49,814 nt of DNA from DASYHS01 sp035998295. GTDB taxonomy: Bacteria > Pseudomonadota > Alphaproteobacteria > Azospirillales > Azospirillaceae. The notes beneath the pieces were generated by a model, which saw only the letters and a list, made by a program, of their open reading frames with translations, ran no database searches and was not told the DNA's origin. Below, in pieces: positions 1-7,936 of this stretch. The stretch spans positions 1 through 49,814 of the forward strand of contig NZ_DASYHS010000261.1 in the NCBI RefSeq assembly GCF_035998295.1, given 5' to 3'. Numbering within the stretch: the first letter of the stretch is position 1; each line of letters starts with the position of its first letter. The translations under genes were made by a program, and so were the position numbers.

Positions 1-73
1 GCTCGCCCCGCAACGCCTCCAGCGCAACTTTCGCCTTGAACTCAGCCGTGTAATGCTTCCGCTTTCCCGTCAT
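1..73 (-). CDS. IS3-family transposase OrfA, N-terminal part (runs off the window)
   Basis: The reverse strand encodes a start reading MTGKRKHYTAEFKAKVALEA, the typical beginning of IS3-family OrfA, a small helix-turn-helix protein that binds the element ends. Only about 24 codons are inside the window and the reading frame is open to the left edge. The ATG lies at 71-73. About 65 bases separate it from the presumed element terminus at 139, a normal leader length for IS3 elements. Family assignment rests on the N-terminal pattern alone. Confidence 0.75.
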   Translation of the reverse strand, partial: MTGKRKHYTAEFKAKVALEALRGE

Positions 74-139
74 CGGGTCCGTCCTTTCCCCAGGGCGAAC
101 CAAGCTTAGCCGACTGCTCGGGTGATGGGGACCACCTCA
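1..139 (-). mobile_element. Terminal part of an IS3-family insertion sequence
   Basis: The orfA start at 73 is preceded by a leader ending at a terminus that reads TGAGGTGGTCCCCATCACC from position 139 downwards. IS3-family ends normally begin with TG. At exactly this point the neighbouring IS66 tnpB frame loses homology, so 139/140 is the insertion junction. The other end and target duplication are outside the window. Confidence 0.7.
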
Positions 140-337
140 CAGCGACATGCCGAGCCCGTCACGCCACACGCACTTGATCAAGTCGCCGCGCCTCCCACGG
201 AACACGTAGAGGTCGCCGGCATGGGGATCGCGGCCGAGGCCCTCCTGAACCTTGACTGCCAGCGAGTTCATGCCGCAGCGCATGTCGGTCACGCCGCCGG
301 CCAGCCAGACCCGCACGCCCGAGGGCATCGGGATCAT
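137..337 (-). pseudogene. tnpB: IS66-family TnpB, truncated by IS3 insertion
   Basis: The frame has the conserved start of IS66 accessory protein TnpB (IS66 Orf2-like): MIPMPSGVRVWLAGGVTDMR and then the FRGRRGDLIK motif. It stops after 66 residues, where about 115 are usual. It ends in GMSL, where intact family members continue with YAKRLERGRF. The stop codon TGA at 137-139 is not native: it is the first three bases of the inserted IS3 terminus. Its start overlaps the tnpA stop by four bases (334-337), the usual IS66 arrangement. The loss should make the protein inactive. Confidence 0.85.
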
Positions 338-770
338 GCCGGGCGCCGCAACGTGGCGATCACCGCGGTGATCACGGCCGGATCGACCGTACCGGTGATG
401 CGCAGGCGCGCGGTTGCGAACTCGACCTCGATGACGCCGGCCGGCGGAACCGAAGACGCCGCCATCGGCTCCGGTGCATCCTCCGCCAGCGGCTCGCCGG
501 GAGCGACGGTGACCGGCACGAAGGCCGGCAGTTGCGGCTGCAGGCCGAAGAACCGCCGACGCCAGCGGTATAGCAGGCTGACGTCCACGCCCCGGCGCCG
601 GGCAACCTCCGTCGCCGTGACGCCCGGCCGGAACGCTTCCTCGACCAGCTGAAGCTTTTCCGCGTCGGTGAACCGACGCCGACGCTCCACACCCGTAATC
701 ACCTCGACGCGCTGGATAGTCATAGGGACTGCCATAGGGATAGCCACAGGGACAGGCCCGATAATTCAGC
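140..770 (-). mobile_element. IS66-family element remnant
   Basis: tnpA and the start of tnpB occur in the standard IS66 order and overlap. The distal part of tnpB and all of tnpC lie beyond the IS3 insertion at 139 or are lost. The outer end is placed near 770 because the tnpA leader ends there and pRiA4b-like coding starts by about 785. I did not identify the exact inverted repeat. Confidence 0.6.
334..723 (-). CDS. tnpA: IS66-family TnpA (Orf1, HTH protein)
   Basis: A 129-aa protein starting MTIQRVEVITGVERRRRF, with the IS66 TnpA helix-turn-helix (AEKLQLVEEAF, then VTATEVARRRGVDVSLLYRW) in residues about 15-60 and a variable C-terminal part. TnpA is needed with TnpB and the TnpC transposase for IS66 transposition. 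I chose the ATG at 723, which gives the usual family start. An upstream ATG at 735 and a GTG at 747 lie in a short repeat (CCTATGGCAGTCCCTATG) and are alternatives. It seems intact, but the element is not: tnpB is broken and tnpC is not in view. Confidence 0.85.
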   Translation of the reverse strand: MTIQRVEVITGVERRRRFTDAEKLQLVEEAFRPGVTATEVARRRGVDVSLLYRWRRRFFGLQPQLPAFVPVTVAPGEPLAEDAPEPMAASSVPPAGVIEVEFATARLRITGTVDPAVITAVIATLRRPA

Positions 771-784
771 TTCCCGCTCCGCTC

Positions 785-1004
785 ACAAGGCGGTGCTCGG
801 CGGAGGGATACGGACGTCGGCGGCCCCTGGGGATATGAGAGCTACCTCGAAGCCATCGCCGACCCCGAGCATGAGCGCCATGCCGAGATGATCGAATGGC
901 GCGGCTCCGGCTTCGATCCGACCACCGTAGACGAACCCGCCATCCGCAAGGAACTCGCCCGCCTTGCCAAGCGCTTCGCCCGCCGCAAGCCGAAAGAGCC
1001 CTGA
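785..1004 (+). pseudogene. pRiA4b Orf3-like protein, C-terminal remnant
   Basis: The plus strand encodes GGPWGYESYLEAIADP, then EHAEMIEW-like and FDP motifs and a basic tail ending KPKEP before TGA at 1002-1004. This matches the C-terminal end of the plasmid pRiA4b Orf-3-like family, often carried as a passenger or flanking gene of transposons. Upstream bases still resemble the preceding Cys-containing segment but in a shifted frame, and no start is present. It is a decayed fragment abutting the IS66 remnant. Confidence 0.65.
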
Positions 1005-1064
1005 CCGCAGCCCTCAGCCGACGCTTACTCACCTCTTCGTCGGAAATGGGCCCTGGCGGTCCCG

Positions 1065-1448
1065 TCAGAACCGGATCCCGGCCGCAGCGCCGACGATCCG
1101 ACGGACCACCTGGACCAGCACCACCCCGAGGGCGAGCCCGGCCAGGTCGGCGGCCCAGTCCAGCAGGCTACCTTGCCGACCGGGCGTGGCGCTCTGGGCG
1201 ATCTCGATCGCGGCCGCGAAACCGGCGAGCGCGAGCTGGGCCGCGGCCAGGTGGCGCGTCCCCCGGCAGGCCAGGGCGGCGAGAATGGAGACCGCGACGA
1301 ACGCGCCGACATGGGCGAGCTTGTCCAGATGGAAGTGGCCGGGTGGCGCCAGCCCGGGCTGCAGGGATCCCCAGGCGACGGTGCACAGCAGCGCCAGCAG
1401 CGCCGCGCTGGCGAGGTGCCGCTGACCGGGGCGACGTGCGAGGCTCAT
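1065..1448 (-). CDS. VanZ-like small membrane protein
   Basis: A 127-aa protein with four predicted hydrophobic segments (residues about 10-27, 47-60, 69-84 and 97-117). It carries the VanZ-family pattern: LDKLAHVGAF after the first loop and a Gln-rich IEIAQ...R motif, then DWAADLAG. VanZ-like proteins are inner-membrane proteins of mostly unknown function, and such genes occur at the ends of exopolysaccharide loci. The ATG at 1446-1448 overlaps the galE stop (ATGA), so it is likely translated by coupling with galE. The right start is supported by that overlap. The longer open frame upstream is a galE shadow. Confidence 0.8.
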   Translation of the reverse strand: MSLARRPGQRHLASAALLALLCTVAWGSLQPGLAPPGHFHLDKLAHVGAFVAVSILAALACRGTRHLAAAQLALAGFAAAIEIAQSATPGRQGSLLDWAADLAGLALGVVLVQVVRRIVGAAAGIRF

Positions 1449-2455
1449 CGTCCGGCCGCCGGCACTGCGGCCAGTTTCCGCTCCCAAGCCAGGGCAGTGC
1501 CGACGATCCGGCCCAGGTCGTCGTGGCGCGGCGTCCACCCGAGGACACGCCGAATGCGCCCGTTGGCGGCGACCAGAGCCGGAGGGTCGCCGGGACGGCG
1601 GTCGGCACGGCGAATGGCGAGCGGACGGCCCGCGGCGCGCTCGACGGCCGCAACCACCTGCCGGACCGAGAAGCCGCACCCGTAGCCGCAGTTGAGGGTA
1701 ACGCTCTCCCCGCTCTGCCACAGATGCTGAAGCGCGAGGACATGCGCCTCTGCCAGGTCGCTGACATGGATGTAATCGCGGATGCAGGTCCCGTCCGGCG
1801 TCGGGTAGTCCTCGCCGAACAGGTCGAGGTGAGGACGCAGCCCCAACGCCGCCTGGCACGCCACCTTGAGGAGGTGGGTGGCACCCGGCGATGACTGGCC
1901 GGTGCGCAGGCCGGGATCGGCACCGGCGACATTGAAGTAGCGCAGGATGGCAAAGGGCAGACCATGGGCGGTGCCGGCATCGGCCAGCATGAGCTCGGTC
2001 ATCAGCTTCGAGCGGCCGTAGGAGTTGATCGGCGCGACCGGCGCCGCCTCATCCACCGGCTCGCTCCCCGCGGCCCCGTACACGGCGGCGGTCGAGGAGA
2101 AGATGAACGCCCGCACGCCGGCTTCGACGCTTGCCGTGATCAGGCCGTGGCTGTTTACGGTGTTGTTGGCGTAGTAGTCCAGGGGCCGCCGCACCGACTC
2201 CGGCACGACGATGCTGCCGGCGAAATGCATCACGGCGCCGACGCCATGCTCGCGCAGGATCCTGCGGATCAGGCCGCCATCGGCGAGGCTGCCCTCGACC
2301 AGGGGAACGCCGGAGGGGAGCGCATCGACGCGCCCGGTCGACAGGTCGTCGATGACGACGGTAGGAACGCCGGCATCGTGCAGCGCCCACACAACATGGG
2401 AGCCGATGTAGCCGGCACCGCCGGTGACGAGAACGGTGCGATAGTCCTGGAGCAT
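1445..2455 (-). CDS. galE: UDP-glucose 4-epimerase
   Basis: A 336-aa extended short-chain dehydrogenase. It has the Rossmann nucleotide-binding motif GGAGYIGS near residue 11, the VIDDLSTG segment, an active-site SSTAAVYG around 118, a YGRSK catalytic Tyr/Lys pair near 146-150, and the GalE signature RYFNVAGADP. It interconverts UDP-glucose and UDP-galactose in the cytoplasm, feeding galactose to the polysaccharide. I chose the ATG at 2455, giving MLQDYRTVLVTGG; the in-frame extension to 2548 has no family support. It is the second-last gene of the minus-strand locus, separated from the upstream gene by about 175 bases with reduced GC, so it may have its own promoter. Confidence 0.93.
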   Translation of the reverse strand: MLQDYRTVLVTGGAGYIGSHVVWALHDAGVPTVVIDDLSTGRVDALPSGVPLVEGSLADGGLIRRILREHGVGAVMHFAGSIVVPESVRRPLDYYANNTVNSHGLITASVEAGVRAFIFSSTAAVYGAAGSEPVDEAAPVAPINSYGRSKLMTELMLADAGTAHGLPFAILRYFNVAGADPGLRTGQSSPGATHLLKVACQAALGLRPHLDLFGEDYPTPDGTCIRDYIHVSDLAEAHVLALQHLWQSGESVTLNCGYGCGFSVRQVVAAVERAAGRPLAIRRADRRPGDPPALVAANGRIRRVLGWTPRHDDLGRIVGTALAWERKLAAVPAAGR

Positions 2456-2631
2456 GGCTTCCAAACGAGAAGATGGTTTCACCTTCACCTGCCGGGCAGT
2501 GGCGCAGTGGTTCTTCTTTAGAGGAACCAGTTGTGCAAATCCCGCCAATCCACATGAGGCACCAGTTCAATGGACACGGCCAGACACAGCCAAACATCAA
2601 ACTACAATTCTTCAAACCAAAACGAATTCTG

Positions 2632-3318
2632 CTAACTCGATGACGATCCATACGCAATGGTGCGCGCCCTCATATCTGCAAGCCGGCCCTCCGCATCCTT
2701 GATGATCAGCCATGTCTCGTTCGTGCGGAAACGCTGAAGAAATCGGAGATCACCGTAGGCGTAGAGATCTAGCGGGAAGCCGCGAAGGAAGGCCCAGGCG
2801 CGCAAATGAAGCAGCAGCAGATTCGCGTGGAACCATCCCGCGAGACCAGGTGGGCGGATCAGCCGGAGATCCATGTCAGATCGCTCCCGCAGTCTCAATC
2901 CATGGTCAGCAAAGGAGCCAATGACCAAGGCTTCCTGAACACGGCGAGCAGCCTCGACCTTGGCGATAACCGCCCGGCCCTTCGCATTAAGCAGGTCCGG
3001 ATCGGCACGGTAACCCGGACAATACCTGAAACACACCCAGACATGACCGTTGAGAGTCCAATTCACCGTGTGCGCCAGGACCAGCCCTGCGAGCCCGTCG
3101 AGTACGGGCGGCCCATCCGATGTCAGCCGGAGCACGACGGCAAAGACGAGGGCGAGCAAGACTTCCAGCAACGCCCGAAACACCAACTCACCCCGGTCCA
3201 TTCCCCTCGTGCCCTGCGCTACCCAGTTGATGAGCAGGATTCCGAGGCAGGACTGTGATGCGGCCCGAAGTAGCGGGATGTTGGGCAGCCAATCGAATTG
3301 CTTCTTCTTGAGCGGCAT
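2632..3318 (-). CDS. Membrane protein with nucleotidyltransferase-like domain
   Basis: A 228-aa protein not assigned to a named family. The N-terminal half has hydrophobic segments (about residues 16-35, 45-66 and 71-85). The middle carries VIGSFADHGLRLRERSDMDL at about 129-149, which is the GSx(8-12)[SD]D.DL signature of MNT/DNA-polymerase-beta-type nucleotidyltransferases. This suggests it transfers a nucleotidyl group at the membrane, but the substrate is unknown. The ATG overlaps the stop of the upstream fusion gene by one base (TAATG), with a strong GGAGGGGG ribosome site inside that gene's end, so it belongs to the same operon. Its ending in SSSS is unusual. Confidence 0.65.
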   Translation of the reverse strand: MPLKKKQFDWLPNIPLLRAASQSCLGILLINWVAQGTRGMDRGELVFRALLEVLLALVFAVVLRLTSDGPPVLDGLAGLVLAHTVNWTLNGHVWVCFRYCPGYRADPDLLNAKGRAVIAKVEAARRVQEALVIGSFADHGLRLRERSDMDLRLIRPPGLAGWFHANLLLLHLRAWAFLRGFPLDLYAYGDLRFLQRFRTNETWLIIKDAEGRLADMRARTIAYGSSSS

Positions 3319-5138
3319 TATCGCTCCCCCTCCGCAATGATTCGCAGAACGCGCTGGAGGCCCGTATCGACATCGCCAGCGTTGACGAAAAGCGGAAGAT
3401 CAAAGGCTACTGCCGCCCGTCGATAAAGTTCACGGCGGCGCTCCTGATGCCGCTCAAGGCACGCGTCAGGCCGATCCCGGGCGATCATCTCGCCTGGGCG
3501 CTCTACGATCACGATCGCGTTCGGCTTCGGCAGCAGTGCAAGAAGGGAGCGGCCGTAGCGGCCGAAAACGATGCCGTCGAGATTCGTGTCTACCGCCAGA
3601 TCGACCAACGTGTCGAGGACGGAGCGGTCGCCCATGACCAGGGCCTTGCGGCCCGACAGGCGATAACGGATCAAGATGCCGAGGAAGTTGTCGATCCACT
3701 GGAGGGCCAGGAAAGACAATCCGATCAGCCTGTTGTGCTGGAAATCGTGATAGCCGATCAATATCCCCGCGACGCGGACTTTGTAATTGTGCCCCGTGAG
3801 CCGGGTGAGGGCCAGGAGCGGCTTGGACAGGTAGTTCTGAAAGCGCAACCAGACGTGCCGGTGAGCAATCTTCCGGGCATCCAACTTGCCGCAGATCGCC
3901 CTCAGCAAAGTCGTCTTGCCGGCTCCATCCACGCCGCAGAGGCAGATCAACCGCCAGTCTCGAAGACGCTCCACGATGTCCCGGTCCAGCGTCTGCGCCA
4001 GAGGCTTCACCGCCTCCGCCCAATCGTGCCAGACCGCCCCTCCGGGCGGCGGTGAAGAACCCGCGAGGGCCACCGCACGCGTCATCGCGGAGGCCAACTC
4101 CTCCGTAGAGTTGGCGACCTGCCCACCGAAATGATGGACGAATTCGCTGACGCCCGGCGTGTCGAACGTGATCAGCGGGCAGCCACTCAAGCCAGCCTCG
4201 ATCGTCACCAGCGGCGGGTCCGAAAGCACGATCTTGAACGGTAGCAGAACGGCGTCCGCGACCTCTACCTCGGCCGCGATCTCCTCTGGGGAGAGATAGG
4301 AGGTGCAGATCTTGATGCGGGAGCGGAATGGGCTTCGTTCTACGAGCGTCTCGACACGGCGGAGCGACGGCAGCGAGTAGGGTTCCTGAGCGCGCAACAG
4401 CAGGACAAGGCGCCCGTTGAAGCCGGCGCGGCACCCCTGCTCGAACGCGCGGACCGCCGTGTCAGCTCCCCGCAGTAGGAGAGGAGGGCCGAAATAGAGG
4501 AGTGTGCCGTCGCCGCGCCCCTTCCACTGCCGCCGCGAAAACACCGAACCGACCTGTGGCAGGACAACAGGCCCGTCGGGCAGGCCGGCGGCCACATGGC
4601 GGCTGCGGCTTGCCTCGCTGAAATAAGCCGCACCCGCAAGGCCGCTCTTCGCCCAAAAATGCCCGAGGAACGGGCGGCCCAGGGTGGACGCCAGCAACGG
4701 GATCTTGACCAGGGACCACTCAAGCCAGATGCCTTGGATGCTCAGCCGACCCAACTCCCTTCCGCTGAAGAGCTGGTTGCCGATCAGGGCGAAGACCCGC
4801 CCAGGCAGCCGAAACCGCGACGGGCGGAACAACTCATGCGCACCGGTAAGCACGAGAGTGACGTCCGGGCCGAATTCTTCGATTGCCCGATACAGCTCGG
4901 GAGCCGGCCGCATCCGCTCGAAGAGGGCAGGCACGTGCTGCACAGGATAGCATAGAACGGCACCGGCCGGATCGCCGTCGGTCATCAGTCGAACCTCGGC
5001 GCCACGTGCCTGCAACCCGTGAGCGATGCCGTCGACCATGTACCAAGGCTGCTTCCGCAACTGGCCCGGTGCGAAGGAGCGGCAGACCAAGGCTACTTTC
5101 ATTTCAAGCCGTTCGATCATCTCAAGCCGTTCGATCAT
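3318..5138 (-). CDS. GT4-type glycosyltransferase fused to thymidylate-kinase-like P-loop domain
   Basis: A 606-aa two-domain protein. Residues about 13-380 look like a GT-B glycosyltransferase: MKVALVCRSFAPG start, a LLYFGPPLLLRGAD segment, and EIAAEVEVADAVLLPF followed by the acidic TIEAGLSGCPLITFD sugar-nucleotide motif. Residues about 395-606 hold a Walker A loop GVDGAGKTTLLRA (near 401), a GDRSVLD motif and an RPDACLERHQERRRE lid-like segment, as in thymidylate-kinase-like enzymes. The fusion suggests phosphorylation and sugar transfer in one polypeptide, but I do not know the acceptor. Three candidate ATGs (5138, 5120, 5102) are made by an 18-base tandem repeat. The first overlaps the upstream stop (ATGA); the last gives the usual GT start. 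It lies within the glycosyltransferase operon. Confidence 0.8.
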   Translation of the reverse strand: MIERLEMIERLEMKVALVCRSFAPGQLRKQPWYMVDGIAHGLQARGAEVRLMTDGDPAGAVLCYPVQHVPALFERMRPAPELYRAIEEFGPDVTLVLTGAHELFRPSRFRLPGRVFALIGNQLFSGRELGRLSIQGIWLEWSLVKIPLLASTLGRPFLGHFWAKSGLAGAAYFSEASRSRHVAAGLPDGPVVLPQVGSVFSRRQWKGRGDGTLLYFGPPLLLRGADTAVRAFEQGCRAGFNGRLVLLLRAQEPYSLPSLRRVETLVERSPFRSRIKICTSYLSPEEIAAEVEVADAVLLPFKIVLSDPPLVTIEAGLSGCPLITFDTPGVSEFVHHFGGQVANSTEELASAMTRAVALAGSSPPPGGAVWHDWAEAVKPLAQTLDRDIVERLRDWRLICLCGVDGAGKTTLLRAICGKLDARKIAHRHVWLRFQNYLSKPLLALTRLTGHNYKVRVAGILIGYHDFQHNRLIGLSFLALQWIDNFLGILIRYRLSGRKALVMGDRSVLDTLVDLAVDTNLDGIVFGRYGRSLLALLPKPNAIVIVERPGEMIARDRPDACLERHQERRRELYRRAAVAFDLPLFVNAGDVDTGLQRVLRIIAEGER

Positions 5139-6274
5139 CGCGCCGCATCGCCAAAGAACGCTAGGAGTGCTTCGGAATTGGCGGGCCCGTGCAGCCGCAG
5201 CACCTTCTCGCGATGACGTGGATATCGTAGCGAGGTCAGACGCGGGACACGGCCAGCCACCTCGCGCAGAGCTCCGGCCAGCGCTTCGGCGTCCGCCGCG
5301 CGCACGATCTCGGCGTCCACCAGCTCGCAGATCGAGCCGTCATCGGTGGCGACGATCGGGAGTTCCATCGCCATCGCTTCCATGAGGACCACGGGAATGC
5401 CCTCCGCCCCCTCGTCCTCGGTGAATTTCGAAGGCAGACAAAAGATGTCCGCAAAGCGCATCAGCTCACGGATCTGTGTCGGACCGAGCTTGGGGAAAAC
5501 GACGAAGCGGTCGGCCACTCCCTTGTCTCGAGCCAGGGCCGCCACGTCGAGCGTCCCGAAGCCGACAGCCATGAAGCGGAAACCAGGCAGCCGGGCTGCG
5601 GCTTCGACCAGTTCATTCCATCCCTTGCGAGGCGTAAAGCGCGCCACCGTCAGGACGGTCGGCCCGTTCTGCGGTCGCCAGAATTCGGTGTCGATCGGTA
5701 GACGAACGAGATGGACCTTCTCCTCCGCGACGGCCCAGTCACGGACCAGGAGCCTCCTGTTCTTGGCGGAAATCGTCACCACCGACCGTGCATGCGCCAT
5801 GGCGATCCGGAACAGCTTGGGATTGGGTTGGGCGTAGATCTCATGGGCGTGGATCGCCACAGTCAGCGGTGTGTCGGTCAGGCGGCTGAGAAAGTAGGCA
5901 ACGAATAGCTTCCGGTCACCGAAGGACGCATGCAGCAGGCGGTAGCGCCCCCTTCGAATCTCATCGAACCAGCTTAGGGCGACGAGCCATTCCAGGATCG
6001 CACCGCAAGCCAAGGCCAAGCGTAGCGATTTGAGCGTCTCGCCCAAATGGGTGGCGAGCGCAAGAAGAACGCCTTTGAGCAGCGGTACGGGCCGGGGACT
6101 GTGGACAGGAATACCGGAACGTGGTTCGAATCCATGAGAGCGGATGTTCTTAATCGAGTACAGGTCGACCTGTACTCCTCGGTCGGCTAATGTCTCCACT
6201 TCGCGCTTCACAAATGTTTCCAGTCCGTCGACCATGGTGACGACGTAAGCGATCGGCCCCGCGAATGCCTGCAT
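5135..6274 (-). CDS. Glycosyltransferase family 4
   Basis: A 379-aa GT-B glycosyltransferase. The N-terminal acceptor half starts IAYVVTMVDGLETFVKREVE, and the C-terminal half has VLTVARFTPRKGWNELVEA and the EGIPVVLMEAMAMELPIVAT motif (E-x7-E, about residues 288-308) that binds the nucleotide sugar in GT4 enzymes. It adds a sugar to the lipid-linked repeat unit on the cytoplasmic face of the membrane; donor and linkage are not predictable. The ATG at 6274 follows a GGGGCGGGGA purine run, nine bases after the upstream gene. Its stop overlaps the first start of the next gene by four bases. Confidence 0.85.
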   Translation of the reverse strand: MQAFAGPIAYVVTMVDGLETFVKREVETLADRGVQVDLYSIKNIRSHGFEPRSGIPVHSPRPVPLLKGVLLALATHLGETLKSLRLALACGAILEWLVALSWFDEIRRGRYRLLHASFGDRKLFVAYFLSRLTDTPLTVAIHAHEIYAQPNPKLFRIAMAHARSVVTISAKNRRLLVRDWAVAEEKVHLVRLPIDTEFWRPQNGPTVLTVARFTPRKGWNELVEAAARLPGFRFMAVGFGTLDVAALARDKGVADRFVVFPKLGPTQIRELMRFADIFCLPSKFTEDEGAEGIPVVLMEAMAMELPIVATDDGSICELVDAEIVRAADAEALAGALREVAGRVPRLTSLRYPRHREKVLRLHGPANSEALLAFFGDAAR

Positions 6275-6283
6275 TCCCCGCCC

Positions 6284-6760
6284 CTAGAATGTCTGAAGGT
6301 AGCTGGCGACCAGCATGGGAACGTTGGTTTCTCGAAGCCTGTAGCGGATGTCGGCAGGATCGCGGCTCAGCACCTCGCCAATGGCCGAGCCAAGATTTTG
6401 CAAGTCCCAGACGACGGTCACGCCGAATTCGCGCGCGAGCACCTGTGCGAATTCGGCTTGGTTCCCCTGGTCACGCCAGCGGACTTGGTTGCCCGTGCGC
6501 GGCACGACGAGCATCGGACGCGCCGCGCGCATGACCTCGCCGACGATTCCGGCTCCGGCATGGCAAACGACCAGCCGCGCGGTCCGGATCGACCGCACCA
6601 TGTCACCGGCTGCGAGGAAGCGCCGCCAATGCAGAACCTTCGGCTCGTAGCGCCCCAATCCGATCTGGGCGAAAGTCTCGTAATGATGCTTGCCACATAC
6701 TGAATCGACCGCCGCGATCAGTGCATCGAAGGCAGAATTCCCCACCGTAGCAAAAATCAC
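6284..6760 (-). CDS. PssE/Alg13-like glycosyltransferase subunit
   Basis: A 158-aa protein resembling the C-terminal (sugar-nucleotide-binding) half of GT28 enzymes: VIFATVGNSAFDALIAAVD at the start, then CHAGAGIVGEVMRAARPMLVVPR at about 64-86, the glycine-rich HAGxG motif of Alg13, PssE and EpsF. It works as a heterodimer with a membrane Alg14/PssD-type partner, here encoded immediately upstream. I chose a GTG start at 6760: it overlaps the partner's stop (GTGA), has GGAGG eight bases upstream, and begins at the family's conserved start. The longer frame to 6817 would lie inside the partner gene. Confidence 0.85.
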   Translation of the reverse strand: MIFATVGNSAFDALIAAVDSVCGKHHYETFAQIGLGRYEPKVLHWRRFLAAGDMVRSIRTARLVVCHAGAGIVGEVMRAARPMLVVPRTGNQVRWRDQGNQAEFAQVLAREFGVTVVWDLQNLGSAIGEVLSRDPADIRYRLRETNVPMLVASYLQTF

Positions 6761-7224
6761 AGGAGTAACCCCTCCGCACAGATGGATTTCGGGTAATACG
6801 TCTGCTGCTCCTTCCACTGCACGATGAAAAGATCGGAGAAGGGATAGGCTATGCGTCCGGTCAAGGTTGGGCGAACTTGGCCACAGCTTTCGACGAAGAT
6901 CACCTTCGCTCGAAACAGCAGCTTACCCAAAATGACGGTCGAGATGGCGACGTCCGCCCCGGTCGAGACGATGACCTTGGGTCGCTTACGCACCAGAATG
7001 AGGAAAGACTGGGCCGCATTCGCCAGGGTTCGCAGCACAGACTTTCGAGGATGCGTTACAAAGTACCTCTCCACGCCATCATCGAAGCGCGGAGACCACC
7101 AGGTTACATGATAGCTGTCGACGAATTCGATCCCCTGGATGGCGCGAGTCAGCTCCGCATAATGACCGCCCACGGAGTAGGTGAAGCAGGTCCGGCGCTC
7201 TTCTCTGTATATGGTTTTCTGCAT
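6757..7224 (-). CDS. PssD/Alg14-like glycosyltransferase partner
   Basis: A 155-aa protein with the Alg14/PssD/EpsE pattern: a glycine loop SVGGHYAEL near the N-terminus, the segment RPKVIVSTGADVAI, a hydrophobic helix around AISTVILGKLLF, and FVESCGQVRPTLTGR followed by FIVQWKEQQ. These proteins anchor the PssE/Alg13 catalytic subunit to the membrane and bind the lipid-linked acceptor. The ATG at 7224, 15 bases after the methyltransferase stop, is preferred. An in-frame TTG at 7263 is an alternative. Its stop overlaps the GTG start of the pssE-like gene. Confidence 0.82.
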   Translation of the reverse strand: MQKTIYREERRTCFTYSVGGHYAELTRAIQGIEFVDSYHVTWWSPRFDDGVERYFVTHPRKSVLRTLANAAQSFLILVRKRPKVIVSTGADVAISTVILGKLLFRAKVIFVESCGQVRPTLTGRIAYPFSDLFIVQWKEQQTYYPKSICAEGLLL

Positions 7225-7238
7225 TCTAAGGGAAAAGC

Positions 7239-7895
7239 CTAACTCTTCTCGAATATTGCGCAAGAAACTTTATACGGCGCAAACAGCCACCGCCAGTGAT
7301 GCATGACGGACAGCCACCCCCCAAAGCGCGGAAGCGGAATGGCGGACCGGATCAGGCGACGTACAAATTCGCGCGGCCGTTCACGCAGCTCTTCCCCCAG
7401 CGTCGGCCCTATCACGAGACGGCTCTCGCGCAAGCTCAACTGCGGGAACAAGGCGGCCAGTTCGTCGACGCTCGGCCGGAACAGAGTGTCTATAGGATCG
7501 GGATGGTAGGGGAAGCTGTTGGGCACCGTGACGACGAGGGTTCCGCCAGAGGGCAAGAGGGCGGTCAGCCGCTCAGCGATCGCCAATGCGGACGGAACAT
7601 GTTCCAGAATGTTGCAGCACAAGATGGTCTTCACCTCCAAGCGCCGCAGCTGCTCGAAGCCGTCATCATCCATGATGTCGACAGCGATGTCGACGCCGGT
7701 ATCGGCCTTGAGATCCGCGTGAATGATGCGTATGCCACGGTGCCTCATAGGTCGGAAAATCAATCGGTCCAGGAAGGGCTGAACCCGCTCCCGAAAATGG
7801 AGGGTCGAGCTGCCGAGATTGAGCACCGGCATCAAGGTACTCTGATCTTGCCCGGCCAAAAAACCCGCCACCCATTCGGCTTCTTTCAGCAGCAT
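7239..7895 (-). CDS. SAM-dependent methyltransferase (class I-like)
   Basis: A 218-aa protein. It shows a methyltransferase motif I-like stretch VLNLGSSTLHF (about 24-34), a DLKADTGVDIAVDI acidic stretch, then CCNILEHVPSA and LLPSGGTLVVTVPN, the usual motif IV and post-IV segments. Genes like this in polysaccharide loci methylate sugar residues or cap chains; the target is unknown. The ATG at 7895 follows a TTGAGGG ribosome site. It is transcribed 41 bases after the broken methyltransferase gene and precedes the PssD-like gene. The glycine motif is a little degenerate compared with classical GxGxG. Confidence 0.75.
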   Translation of the reverse strand: MLLKEAEWVAGFLAGQDQSTLMPVLNLGSSTLHFRERVQPFLDRLIFRPMRHRGIRIIHADLKADTGVDIAVDIMDDDGFEQLRRLEVKTILCCNILEHVPSALAIAERLTALLPSGGTLVVTVPNSFPYHPDPIDTLFRPSVDELAALFPQLSLRESRLVIGPTLGEELRERPREFVRRLIRSAIPLPRFGGWLSVMHHWRWLFAPYKVSCAIFEKS

Positions 7896-7936
7896 CGCAC
7901 CCTCAATATCCTGGTAGACATGAAAATGTCCTACCT

